From the NCBI GenBank assembly GCA_964589365.1, contig CAZPTQ010000030.1, positions 1-34,117 on the forward strand: 34,117 nucleotides of DNA, given 5' to 3'. Position numbers and translations under genes: made by a program. The notes below the pieces were generated by a model. That model had not been told where the DNA came from. It saw only the letters and a program-made list of their open reading frames with translations, and ran no database searches. Numbering within the stretch: position 1 is the first letter of the stretch; every line of letters starts with the position of its first letter. This stretch comes from M3007 sp964589365. Its GTDB lineage: Bacteria; Bacteroidota; Bacteroidia; Chitinophagales; Saprospiraceae. This document shows, one piece after another, positions 18,023-25,463 of this stretch.

Positions 18023-19114
18023 ATGAAAATCCTCTCCGTCGTCGGCGCACGTCCTAACTTCATGAAGATGGCACCATTACACCGCGCATTCCAAAAACGC
18101 TCCGGCATTGAGTCAAAAATCGTGCACACAGGTCAGCACTATGATGCGCGGATGAGCGAGGTTTTTTTTGAACAACTCGAACTCCCTAAGCCTAATTACT
18201 ACCTTGGTATCGGAGGAGGCAGCCACACCCAACAGACCGCTAAAATCATGCTGGCTTTTGAGAAAATCCTTGAAAAAGAGCAGCCCGACTGGGTTTTAGT
18301 GGTCGGCGATGTCAACTCAACCATTGCTTGCGCGCTCGTAGCGGCCAAAATGCAAATCCTTGTAGCCCATGTAGAAGCCGGCCTGCGCAGTGGCGACCGC
18401 AAGATGCCAGAGGAGATCAACCGCATCCTCACCGATTCCATATCTGATCTTCTTTTCGTGACAGAACAGGCTGGGATGGACAACCTAAGTCGTGAGGGTG
18501 CGCCGCCTGAAAAGGTGTTTTTTGTCGGCAATTGTATGATTGACGCGCTGGTGCATTACCGCGATAGAGCCGCTCAGGCAGACACAGTGCTCAAGCTCGG
18601 GTTGCAGCCCAAAGGATATGCACTCATGACCATGCACCGCCCTTCCAACGTGGATACACTTGAAGGCTTGGTCATGCTCTTGCAATTGATGGAGCGTATT
18701 TCGAAGTGCTTACCTGTTGTATTTCCGATTCACCCGCGCACCCTAAATAATCTGGAAAGATTCGGGCTTAGGGCTCGCCTTTTTCACATCAAAAACCTCC
18801 ATTTGTTGGAACCGCAGGGGTATATTGAATGCTTGAGTTTGATGCAGAACGCTACCGTGGTACTCACTGATTCAGGCGGAATTCAAGAAGAAACTACATT
18901 CCTGCAAGTGCCCTGTTTGACCTTTCGCCAGACAACGGAGCGACCTGTAACCGTGTCTATAGGAAGCAATGAAATGATCACCGATCTAGACCCCGAACTG
19001 GCTCACACCAAAATCCGTCAAATCCTCGCAGGCAATTGGAAAACCGGACAAATCCCTCCACTATGGGATGGCCATGCTGCGGAGCGTATTGCGGACATCC
19101 TGGAAGCTGTTTGA
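18023..19114 (+). CDS. wbpI: Non-hydrolysing UDP-GlcNAc 2-epimerase family (WbpI/WecB)
   Basis: This 363-residue enzyme has the conserved start VVGARPNFMKMAPL, HTGQHYD (35-41), GDVNST (95-100), HVEAGLRS (116-123), MPEEINR (128-134), MHRPSNVD (204-211) and TDSGGIQEE (282-290). These include the catalytic residues of the non-hydrolysing 2-epimerases (Asp96, Glu118, Glu131, His205). Alone it could be WecB, making UDP-ManNAc. Because wbpB, wbpE and wbpD homologues are in the same window, WbpI, which epimerises UDP-2,3-diacetamido-glucuronic acid to the manno form, is the favoured reading. The choice between the two is contextual only. Confidence 0.88.
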   Translation: MKILSVVGARPNFMKMAPLHRAFQKRSGIESKIVHTGQHYDARMSEVFFEQLELPKPNYYLGIGGGSHTQQTAKIMLAFEKILEKEQPDWVLVVGDVNSTIACALVAAKMQILVAHVEAGLRSGDRKMPEEINRILTDSISDLLFVTEQAGMDNLSREGAPPEKVFFVGNCMIDALVHYRDRAAQADTVLKLGLQPKGYALMTMHRPSNVDTLEGLVMLLQLMERISKCLPVVFPIHPRTLNNLERFGLRARLFHIKNLHLLEPQGYIECLSLMQNATVVLTDSGGIQEETTFLQVPCLTFRQTTERPVTVSIGSNEMITDLDPELAHTKIRQILAGNWKTGQIPPLWDGHAAERIADILEAV

Positions 19115-19145
19115 TTTTTGAATACCTGCTACCTATCTTCTACTC

Positions 19146-21329
19146 ATGAAATTTATCCCATTCCTTCTCGCGCTCTTACCATGCCTCCTCCTCGCCCAGC
19201 GCCCGCAAACCGCTGAAATTCGCATGTTAAACGGCCAACCCACCCTCTACGTCAACCAACAACCAGAATTGCCCTACATGTATGCGCTCACGCACGTCAC
19301 TGGCGGTCGCTGGAGCTGGGAAGAGTTGCCGGCACACAACCTTCGGCGAATGGGGGAAGCAGGGCTGCGCCTGTTTCAGGTGGATTTGTGGTTGGAGGAT
19401 ATTTGGAAGGAAAAGGAACAAGCACTCGATATGGCTTTGGCAAGGCGGCAAATTCGAGGGGTGCTGGACGCTTGTGCGTCCGGGGCGGTGGTGGTCCGAT
19501 TGCACGTCAACGCTCCGGTTTGGTGGAATCGAAGCCACCCCGAGGAATGTGTACAATATGCGAATGGGCCGGTGCAGGACCTGGCTGTAGGTCTCCCGTT
19601 CAACCATGAAGACGGCGATGTGGTTCGTGCAAACAGAGCGAGCCTGGCTTCAGCACGTTGGCGCAATGAAGCGGGCAAAAAACTGCAAGAATTTTGCCGT
19701 CGCCTTGTGCGCACGCGCGAGGGCAAAGCGGTGGTTGGGATACATATTTCCGGAGGTGTTTATGGCGAATGGCATCCCTGGGGCTTTATAAAAAATGAGC
19801 CGGATACGAGCGTTCCGATGCATAACGCCTTTCGCAAATGGCTTAAAACCAAATATTTGTCCGATAAAAACCTCCAGACCGCTTGGGCAAATAATATGTA
19901 CACACTTGCCAATGCCACAGTACCTGACAGCCTCGAACGTCGTTGCTGTGCGGACGGATTTTTCCGAAATCCGGCACTCGAACAGCGGGTCATGGATTTT
20001 TATCGCTGTCAGCAAGCTGTGATCGCCGACGACATTGAATTCTTTTGCCGCATCGTAAAAGAACAATGGGGCCGCCCTTTAATTACGGGCGTTTTTTATG
20101 GATATATGCAGTTTGGCTTGTGCCGACAGGCTATGAATGGGCATCTCGAAGCCCAGCGCTTGCTCGAAAGCCCCTGGATTGATTATTTTGCCGGACCACC
20201 GAGCTATTATGGCCCGTGTCGGAAAGCAGGCGGCTCGGGGATGGAGCGGGCACCTGTCCGTTCCATCCAATTGCATGGCAAACTGTGGTTCGACGAAATA
20301 GACAATGGTTACCAGCAAGACAAACGGGAGCGCGATTTTGTCCGCTCTGATCTCTTGGGGGACACGAATTACCTGCCCTTGCTTCAAAGAAGCTTATGGC
20401 TGCCGCTCGTGCAGGGCTGTGGGTTGTGGCTTTATGATTTTGGCCCCCGGCGCAATACAGGTTGGTGGGACAGTCCCCTGTATCTGGAGGAGATAAAACG
20501 CAGCTTGCTTTTTTTCCGAAGCATATATGGAAGGGGGACGAAACCCGAATCTCAATCGGCAGATGCACTGGCAGTATGGGATACGGAAAGTTATTATGCC
20601 GTGAAAAATGTCAGTACTAAGCATTGCGAAAAAGGGCTGGACGCAGCAGCCGAAGAACTACAATGCAGCGGCGTTGCAGCAGACCATATCTATCTTTTTG
20701 ATTTAGAACATATTGACTTAAATAAATACAAAGCGATCATTTTCATGAATGCCTGGCTATTAACTCCTGAGCAACGCCGATTTATTCGTGATTCCGTAGC
20801 GCAAAACGGACGTACCTTGATCTGGAATTACGGCACCGGGTACAGCGATGGAAGCCGCAACGGCCAAACGCTGACGGAGCAAGTGACGGGCATTGCCACG
20901 AAACAAACAAAAATGGAGGGTAATCCGGTTTGGGTCATGGGCCAGGATACGATTGAAAACCCCGAACCGCTTGATCCTTTGCTGTTGGTGTCTGATGCTG
21001 GGGCAGTGCGCTTGGCTGCGCTTCAAGACGGAAGCGGCGTGACGATAGCCCGAAAAAATTTCTCAAGCCATACCATGGTCTATGCCGCTGTGCCTTTGCA
21101 CCGAAGCGCCGTTTTTCGCGCGTTGTTTCAAAAGGCAGGCTGTGTGGTCATGAATAACACACCCGACGCCACATTTTCATCTGCCAACTTTATCGTACTG
21201 CATACTGGAACAGGCGGTAAAAGGTTGTTGCGTTTGAAAAATGGAATAACGCTTGAATTGGAATTGCCGAAAATCGCTACACTACTTTTCGATGCAAGAA
21301 CAGGTGAAGAAGTGCTGAGCAAAGACTGA
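19146..21329 (+). CDS. Secreted GH42-like glycoside hydrolase candidate
   Basis: This 727-residue protein has an N-terminal signal peptide (MKFIPFLLALLPCLLLAQ) and no lipobox, so it is predicted to be exported. The N-terminal two-thirds looks like a TIM-barrel glycoside hydrolase of the GH42/GH-A type. Candidate catalytic acids are Glu208 in SGGVYGEWHPW and Glu384 in KLWFDEIDNG. The part after residue about 480 (ALAVWDTESYYAV, IIFMNAWLLTPEQRRFI) resembles the beta-galactosidase trimerisation (Rossmann-like) domain, followed by a small beta-rich end. The substrate is not predictable. In this locus it may trim, edit or release the polymer. The fold is recognised with moderate confidence; activity is inferred. 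Confidence 0.72.
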   Translation: MKFIPFLLALLPCLLLAQRPQTAEIRMLNGQPTLYVNQQPELPYMYALTHVTGGRWSWEELPAHNLRRMGEAGLRLFQVDLWLEDIWKEKEQALDMALARRQIRGVLDACASGAVVVRLHVNAPVWWNRSHPEECVQYANGPVQDLAVGLPFNHEDGDVVRANRASLASARWRNEAGKKLQEFCRRLVRTREGKAVVGIHISGGVYGEWHPWGFIKNEPDTSVPMHNAFRKWLKTKYLSDKNLQTAWANNMYTLANATVPDSLERRCCADGFFRNPALEQRVMDFYRCQQAVIADDIEFFCRIVKEQWGRPLITGVFYGYMQFGLCRQAMNGHLEAQRLLESPWIDYFAGPPSYYGPCRKAGGSGMERAPVRSIQLHGKLWFDEIDNGYQQDKRERDFVRSDLLGDTNYLPLLQRSLWLPLVQGCGLWLYDFGPRRNTGWWDSPLYLEEIKRSLLFFRSIYGRGTKPESQSADALAVWDTESYYAVKNVSTKHCEKGLDAAAEELQCSGVAADHIYLFDLEHIDLNKYKAIIFMNAWLLTPEQRRFIRDSVAQNGRTLIWNYGTGYSDGSRNGQTLTEQVTGIATKQTKMEGNPVWVMGQDTIENPEPLDPLLLVSDAGAVRLAALQDGSGVTIARKNFSSHTMVYAAVPLHRSAVFRALFQKAGCVVMNNTPDATFSSANFIVLHTGTGGKRLLRLKNGITLELELPKIATLLFDARTGEEVLSKD

Positions 21330-21333
21330 TCTT

Positions 21334-21341
21334 TACCTTTG
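21334..21341 (+). promoter_or_regulatory. Bacteroidota-type -7 promoter box upstream of wbpD
   Basis: TACCTTTG followed by CA is an exact match to TAnnTTTG and lies 25 bases before the ATG at 21367, giving a short leader. No clear TTTG -33 box is visible. It lies just after the stop of the hydrolase gene and suggests an internal promoter for the downstream nucleotide-sugar genes. Confidence 0.55.
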
Positions 21342-21366
21342 CATTCGCCTTTGAAGTTCACTGCAA

Positions 21367-21942
21367 ATGACATACTACGCCCACCCTTCCGCAATTATTG
21401 ACCCAGGTGCCCAAATAGGCGACAACACCCGCATTTGGCACTTCTGCCACGTCTCGGCACAAAGTGTACTAGGCGAAAACTGCGTGCTCGGCCAAAACGT
21501 ATTCGTTGCCAACGGCGTAGCCCTCGGCAACGGCGTGAAGGTGCAAAACAACGTCTCGCTCTACACGGGCGTGACCTGCGAAGACGATGTGTTCATAGGT
21601 CCCAGCATGGTGTTCACCAATGTCATCAACCCACGCAGTTTCGTAGAGCGAAAGACCGAGTTTCGTGCCACGCTCGTAAAGCAGGGCGCGAGCATTGGAG
21701 CCAATGCCACGGTGCTGTGCGGGGTTACAGTGGGACGGTTTTGTATGATTGGCGCCGGAGCGGTGGTCACGAAGGATGTGCCTGATTTTGCCCTTGTTGC
21801 AGGCGTTCCGGCCAGACAAATGGGTTGGGTGAGTCGTTTGGGACATCGGCTTGAAGTGGATGGAAAAGGCCATGCTGTTTGCCCAGAAAGCGGGGAGATT
21901 TACCAATTGGTTGACGGAACCATAAGAACAGCGCATCCATAA
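21367..21942 (+). CDS. wbpD: WbpD/WlbB-like UDP-sugar N-acetyltransferase
   Basis: This 191-residue left-handed beta-helix (hexapeptide repeat) acetyltransferase is predicted to acetylate the 3-amino group made by WbpE, giving UDP-2,3-diacetamido-glucuronic acid. The hexapeptide pattern is visible through ENCVLGQNVFVANGVALGN and VKVQNNVSLYTGV. The WbpD/WlbB signature VFTNVINPRSFVERK is followed by LVKQGASIGANATVLCGV and PARQMGWVS. The length equals the usual size for WbpD. It lies apart from wbpB and wbpE, about 20 kb downstream. The stop codon TAA is directly followed by palindromic element A. Confidence 0.92.
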   Translation: MTYYAHPSAIIDPGAQIGDNTRIWHFCHVSAQSVLGENCVLGQNVFVANGVALGNGVKVQNNVSLYTGVTCEDDVFIGPSMVFTNVINPRSFVERKTEFRATLVKQGASIGANATVLCGVTVGRFCMIGAGAVVTKDVPDFALVAGVPARQMGWVSRLGHRLEVDGKGHAVCPESGEIYQLVDGTIRTAHP

Positions 21943-22018
21943 AATCCGTGTTTCATCCGTGTCATCCGTGTGCCCGATTTTACGATTGACCGCGGATGCC
22001 ACGGATAGGACACGGATT
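21943..22018. repeat. Palindromic element A, copy 2
   Basis: Arms at 21943-21970 and 21991-22018 are imperfect reverse complements made of the same ATCCGTG/CACGGAT words as the copy at 633-743, with a shorter 20-base spacer. The element starts right after the wbpD stop and ends 13 bases before the next start. An in-frame ATG inside the element (21996) would extend the next protein but encodes only repeat sequence. Confidence 0.8.
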
Positions 22019-22031
22019 AAAGCAACTAAAA

Positions 22032-23255
22032 ATGACCCTCCCTTTCTCCCGCCCCCTCATTGACCAACCCGTCATTGACGAGGTAAACGACTGCCTGACC
22101 AATACCGGCTGGCTCACCTCCGGGCCAAAAGTATTGCAATTGGAGGCGGAGCTTCGCCTGCTCACGGGCGCGCCTGCGGTGCTGTGTGTAAACTCCTGGA
22201 CTTCTGGTGCAATGCTCATGCTGCGTTGGTTTGGGGTCGGTGCTGGCGACGAAGTGATTATCCCTGCATACACATACTCGGCTACTGCATTGTGTGCCCT
22301 CAACATCGGCGCAAAGGTGGTTATGGTGGATGTAAAAGACGATTTTACGATTGACCCCGATAAAATCCGAGCAGCCATCACACCCCGCACCAAGGCAATT
22401 ATACCTGTAGACATCGGCGGCTGGATGGCGGATTACGACGCGATCATGGCTTTGGTGTACGATTCAGAAATACGGGAGATGTTCCAACCCGCTACGCCCG
22501 AGCAGAAAAAACTTGGGCGTATTTTGGTGCTCGCCGATGCGGCGCATTCGATTGGGGCACATTACAAGGGACGCCATTGCGGCATTTGCGCAGATGCCAC
22601 CGTGCTTTCCTTTCACTCCGTCAAGAACGTGACCACTGGCGAAGGCGGCGCGATCTGCCTGCACCTACCCCGCCCTTTTGACCATGAAGCGGAATACAAG
22701 TTCCTGAAAGCCTTCGCACTCAATGGCCAGACCAAAAGTGCTTTCGAGAAAAACCAGCCTGGCACCTGGCGCTATGACATTATCGCTCAAGGGCTGAAGA
22801 TCAATATGCCCGACATTTGTGCTGCTATTGGGCTGGCGCAAATCCGTCGGTATGAGGATGAATTGTTGCCGGAACGGGTGAGGATATTTGAGCGGTATCA
22901 GGCGGGGTTTGAGCGATACAACTGGGCGATTTTGCCCACACTGCACGATGAACACGAAAGCCAGTCTTCCTGCCACTTGTATTTATTGAGGATAAAAGGA
23001 GCAAGCGAAGTACAACGCGATGCGATCATCCAGCGTATCTCCGAACACGGTGTGGGTGTGAACGTGCACTATATCCCGATGCCCATGCTCACGCTGTTCC
23101 GAAACCTCGGTTACCAAATGGAGGACTACCCAAATACCTACGAACTTTACAAAGGGGAGATTTCGCTGCCAATTTATAATGGGTTGACGGAGGAGGAGAT
23201 TGACTATGTGATTCATACGGTAGAGCACGGTTACGAAACTTTTAAAGTTTCGTAA
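22032..23255 (+). CDS. WcfR/PglE-like nucleotide-sugar 4-aminotransferase
   Basis: This 407-residue DegT/DnrJ/EryC1/StrS-family PLP enzyme has Asp169 in LADAAHSIGA and the PLP lysine K198 in SFHSVKNVTTGEGGA. The sequence RPLIDQPVIDEVNDCL at the N-terminus and LKINMPDICAAIGLAQIRR near 270 are typical of the family. With the adjacent 4,6-dehydratase it is predicted to make a UDP-4-amino-4,6-dideoxy-HexNAc such as AATGal, by analogy with WcfR in the Bacteroides fragilis PSA locus. Start ATG 22032 is chosen; the in-frame ATG at 21996 lies in repeat element A. The last residues and stop codon are encoded by the palindrome at 23227-23259. Confidence 0.9.
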   Translation: MTLPFSRPLIDQPVIDEVNDCLTNTGWLTSGPKVLQLEAELRLLTGAPAVLCVNSWTSGAMLMLRWFGVGAGDEVIIPAYTYSATALCALNIGAKVVMVDVKDDFTIDPDKIRAAITPRTKAIIPVDIGGWMADYDAIMALVYDSEIREMFQPATPEQKKLGRILVLADAAHSIGAHYKGRHCGICADATVLSFHSVKNVTTGEGGAICLHLPRPFDHEAEYKFLKAFALNGQTKSAFEKNQPGTWRYDIIAQGLKINMPDICAAIGLAQIRRYEDELLPERVRIFERYQAGFERYNWAILPTLHDEHESQSSCHLYLLRIKGASEVQRDAIIQRISEHGVGVNVHYIPMPMLTLFRNLGYQMEDYPNTYELYKGEISLPIYNGLTEEEIDYVIHTVEHGYETFKVS

Positions 23256-23259
23256 CCGT
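23227..23259. repeat. Perfect 33-base palindrome spanning a stop codon
   Basis: Two perfect 16-base arms (23227-23242 and 23244-23259) flank a single central T at 23243; each arm contains TTACGAAACTTT or its complement. The palindrome encodes the last residues of the aminotransferase (GYETFKVS) and its TAA stop. It is not followed by a T-run, so it does not look like an intrinsic terminator. Confidence 0.9.
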
Positions 23260-23316
23260 CGGCCAAATCTGTTGTTGAGGCCGTATAGAAAGGGCAAATA
23301 GTTAACCTGGGAGAAT

Positions 23317-23345
23317 CACTTAACACTTAACACTAAGCACTAAGC
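23317..23345. repeat. Short tandem repeat before dehydratase start
   Basis: CACTTAA-type units repeat in tandem (two copies) followed by two CACTAAG units, ending three bases before the TTG start at 23348. The rest of the gap (23260-23316) shows no promoter or terminator that I can support. Confidence 0.7.
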
Positions 23346-23347
23346 AT

Positions 23348-24601
23348 TTGCTCGATCTTCCCAAATTCATCTCCCTACAGGTAACCGGCCGCGCCGAGAG
23401 TCTTTTCAAACCCGATTTGGAAAGATTTAAGGCACAATTGGCTACCCGAATTGACGGACGTTCAGTCTTGGTCATCGGCGGCGCGGGCACCATCGGCACT
23501 TCCTTTGTAAAAGCGATCTTGAAGTTTCGCCCGGCAAGGCTTTTCGTGGCAGACATCAACGAAAACGGCCTGACGGAGCTCGTCCGCGATCTTCGCAGCA
23601 GCCTCATTTACAACATCCCGTCCGTGTTCCTGACGTACCCGCTTGACTTTGGCGATGCCGTGTTTGAAAAAATTCTTCGGCGCGAGGGGCCGTTTGAGAT
23701 TGTTGCGAATTTCGCGGCGCACAAGCACGTCCGAAGTGAAAAAGACCATTACTCTATTGAAGCGATGCTGACCAACAACTTGTTCAAAGCCAAGCATTTG
23801 CTCGATCTTTTGGCGGCGCACAAACCTGAGCGTTTTTTTTGTGTCAGCACTGACAAGGCGGCTAAACCAGTGAACGTTATGGGGGCTTCCAAGAAGTTGA
23901 TGGAACAGGCGCTCTTGTCTTACGCTTCAGAAATCCCCGTGACGACGGCGCGTTTTGCCAACGTGGCCTTCTCCAACGGCAGCCTTCTGGCGAGCTTTTT
24001 AGAGCGTCTGATGAAGCGACAACCGCTCTCAGCTCCGAACGATATAGAGCGGTACTTTTTGTCGCCGGAAGAGTCCGGGCAACTGTGTTTGCTGGCCTGT
24101 GTTCTGGGCGAATCGGGTGATATATTTTTCCCAAAACTTGATGCATCGCATGATCTGCGGAAGTTCTCGGACATTGGCACGGCCCTGCTCGAAACGCTTG
24201 GTTTTCAGGCAGATATTTGTGCCAGCGAACAAGAAGCACGGGAAAAAGCGGCATTAGTACAGTCAGACTCCAAATCCTGGCCGGTGTATTATTTTGCTTC
24301 CGACACCTCGGGGGAGAAGTCTTGCGAGGAGTTTTTTACAGATAAGGAAACCCTTGAATTGGAGCGGTTTGCAGCTATTGGGGTGGTGAAAAGTGAGGGG
24401 GGGATGGGTAGCGACTGGGTGACTTCAAGTCACCCGGTCACTACCCATCCCCCCCTCAGCATCGCCCAAATGCTGCTTGAATTGAAGGCCATTCTGGCAG
24501 AAGAGGAAGTCAACAAAGCGGACGTTGTGGCGGTTATGCAGCGCCTATTGCCTGATTTTCAGCATTTGGAGACAGGTTTGGGCTTAGACTCGAAGATGTA
24601 G
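23348..24601 (+). CDS. UDP-GlcNAc 4,6-dehydratase-like enzyme (FlaA1/UngD2 type)
   Basis: This 417-residue soluble SDR protein of the polysaccharide-biosynthesis (CapD/FlaA1) family is predicted to form a UDP-4-keto-6-deoxy-HexNAc for the upstream aminotransferase. VTGRAESLF (12-20) is followed by the NAD motif VIGGAGTIG (42-50). The active-site segment is STDKAAKPVNVMGASKK (167-183), with Asp169/Lys170 and Met178/Lys182; Met replacing the usual SDR Tyr is known for WbpM-type dehydratases. Residues 349-370 are encoded by a 65-base palindrome inserted in frame, just before a C-terminal helical tail. The start is TTG 23348; no ATG is available before the Rossmann motif. Confidence 0.88.
   Translation: MLDLPKFISLQVTGRAESLFKPDLERFKAQLATRIDGRSVLVIGGAGTIGTSFVKAILKFRPARLFVADINENGLTELVRDLRSSLIYNIPSVFLTYPLDFGDAVFEKILRREGPFEIVANFAAHKHVRSEKDHYSIEAMLTNNLFKAKHLLDLLAAHKPERFFCVSTDKAAKPVNVMGASKKLMEQALLSYASEIPVTTARFANVAFSNGSLLASFLERLMKRQPLSAPNDIERYFLSPEESGQLCLLACVLGESGDIFFPKLDASHDLRKFSDIGTALLETLGFQADICASEQEAREKAALVQSDSKSWPVYYFASDTSGEKSCEEFFTDKETLELERFAAIGVVKSEGGMGSDWVTSSHPVTTHPPLSIAQMLLELKAILAEEEVNKADVVAVMQRLLPDFQHLETGLGLDSKM
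24394..24458. repeat. In-frame 65-base palindrome inside dehydratase gene
   Basis: Arms of 32 bases (24394-24425 and 24427-24458) are reverse complements with two mismatches and a one-base centre. It encodes residues 349-370 of the dehydratase (including EGGMGSDWVTSSHP and VTTHPPL) without interrupting the frame. The peptide has no resemblance to the family core, which indicates an insertion. Confidence 0.9.
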
Positions 24602-24622
24602 TGCTGTTGACTGCTAGATAGT

Positions 24623-25357
24623 ATGTTTATCCTGTCAAAAAACACTCACATGTATCTCCCAATCAAATACTTGCTCGACTTCCTGGTCGCCATAATCGTG
24701 CTATTCCTGCTTTTTCCATTATACATACCCATCATCATAATCCTGCTGTTCACGGGAGAAGGCAAGGTGTTTTACCGACAAGATCGAATTGGCTTCCACA
24801 AACAAAAATTCAAAATCTGGAAGTTTGCCACAATGCTAAAAAACAGTCCGAACATGGGAACGGGCAGCCTCACCTTGCGCAACGACCCGCGTGTCACCAT
24901 TGTCGGGAAATACCTGCGCAAAAACAAGATCAACGAACTGCCCCAACTCCTTAATTTGCTGACAGGTGATATGTCGTTCATAGGCCCACGCCCCCAGATG
25001 AAGGTGGATTTCGAAGCATTTCCGGTTGATATTCAGGAAAGTATCTACAATGTTCGACCAGGCATCACCGGCGTTGGAAGCATTGTTTTTCGAGATGAGG
25101 AGCGTTTACTGTCTGTGGCGGGCCGCGATCCGCGACTATTTTATGTGGATCATATTGCGCCGTATAAAGGGGCGGTGGAAATATGGTATCAGAAACATTT
25201 GTCGTTTTGGACGGACCTGCGGCTGGTGTTCCTTACAGTTTGGGTGATCCTAAGGCCGGAGAGCAATTTGCATTTTCGGGTGTTTCGGGATTTGCCGGAT
25301 TTTCCGGAAGTTTTACAGAAAGGCTGTCTCACAAGTGTTTTTATCAGACAGGATTGA
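24623..25357 (+). CDS. Initiating sugar-phosphate transferase (WcfS/WcaJ/PglC-like)
   Basis: This 244-residue bacterial sugar transferase is predicted to load the first sugar phosphate onto undecaprenyl phosphate. A strongly hydrophobic N-terminal re-entrant/membrane helix (about 15-44) precedes VFYRQDRIGF, KIWKFATMLKNS, NDPRVTIVGKYLRK and GDMSFIGPRPQ. The PglC-type catalytic Asp-Glu dyad position reads N104-E105 (INELPQLL) here. The C-terminal 12 or so residues and the stop are encoded by the palindromic element at 25321-25445. The position after the 4-aminotransferase and 4,6-dehydratase matches the B. fragilis WcfR-UngD2-WcfS module. ATG 24650 is an equally plausible start, beginning MYLPIKYLLDF. 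Confidence 0.9.
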   Translation: MFILSKNTHMYLPIKYLLDFLVAIIVLFLLFPLYIPIIIILLFTGEGKVFYRQDRIGFHKQKFKIWKFATMLKNSPNMGTGSLTLRNDPRVTIVGKYLRKNKINELPQLLNLLTGDMSFIGPRPQMKVDFEAFPVDIQESIYNVRPGITGVGSIVFRDEERLLSVAGRDPRLFYVDHIAPYKGAVEIWYQKHLSFWTDLRLVFLTVWVILRPESNLHFRVFRDLPDFPEVLQKGCLTSVFIRQD

Positions 25358-25445
25358 CAGAATTAACAGGATTTTGGCAATGTAAATACCCAAAAATCCT
25401 GTAAATCTTGTAAATCCTGTCCATAATATACTTGTGAGACAGCCT
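25321..25445. repeat. Nested inverted-repeat element (MITE-like)
   Basis: Outer perfect 16-base arms AGGCTGTCTCACAAGT (25321-25336) and its complement (25430-25445) enclose an inner imperfect inverted repeat built from ACAGGATT units (about 25 of 29 positions paired). There is no ORF for a transposase and I see no clear target-site duplication. It overlaps the 3' end of the sugar transferase gene, including its stop at 25355-25357, and ends 18 bases before the phosphatase start. Confidence 0.88.
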
Positions 25446-25463
25446 CTTTCACGATTTACCAAA

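Noticed and set aside
20131..20568. 145-residue minus-strand ORF opposite the hydrolase gene
   Set aside because: Antisense shadow with no domain signal.
21469..22002. 177-residue minus-strand ORF opposite wbpD
   Set aside because: It is antisense to a clear acetyltransferase and runs into repeat element A; a shadow frame.
25321..25445. Complete insertion sequence
   Set aside because: Only 125 bases long with no transposase; at most a non-autonomous element.
25434..25463. Upstream GTG start of the PHP phosphatase
   Set aside because: It lies in the inverted-repeat element; ATG 25464 gives the normal family N-terminus.
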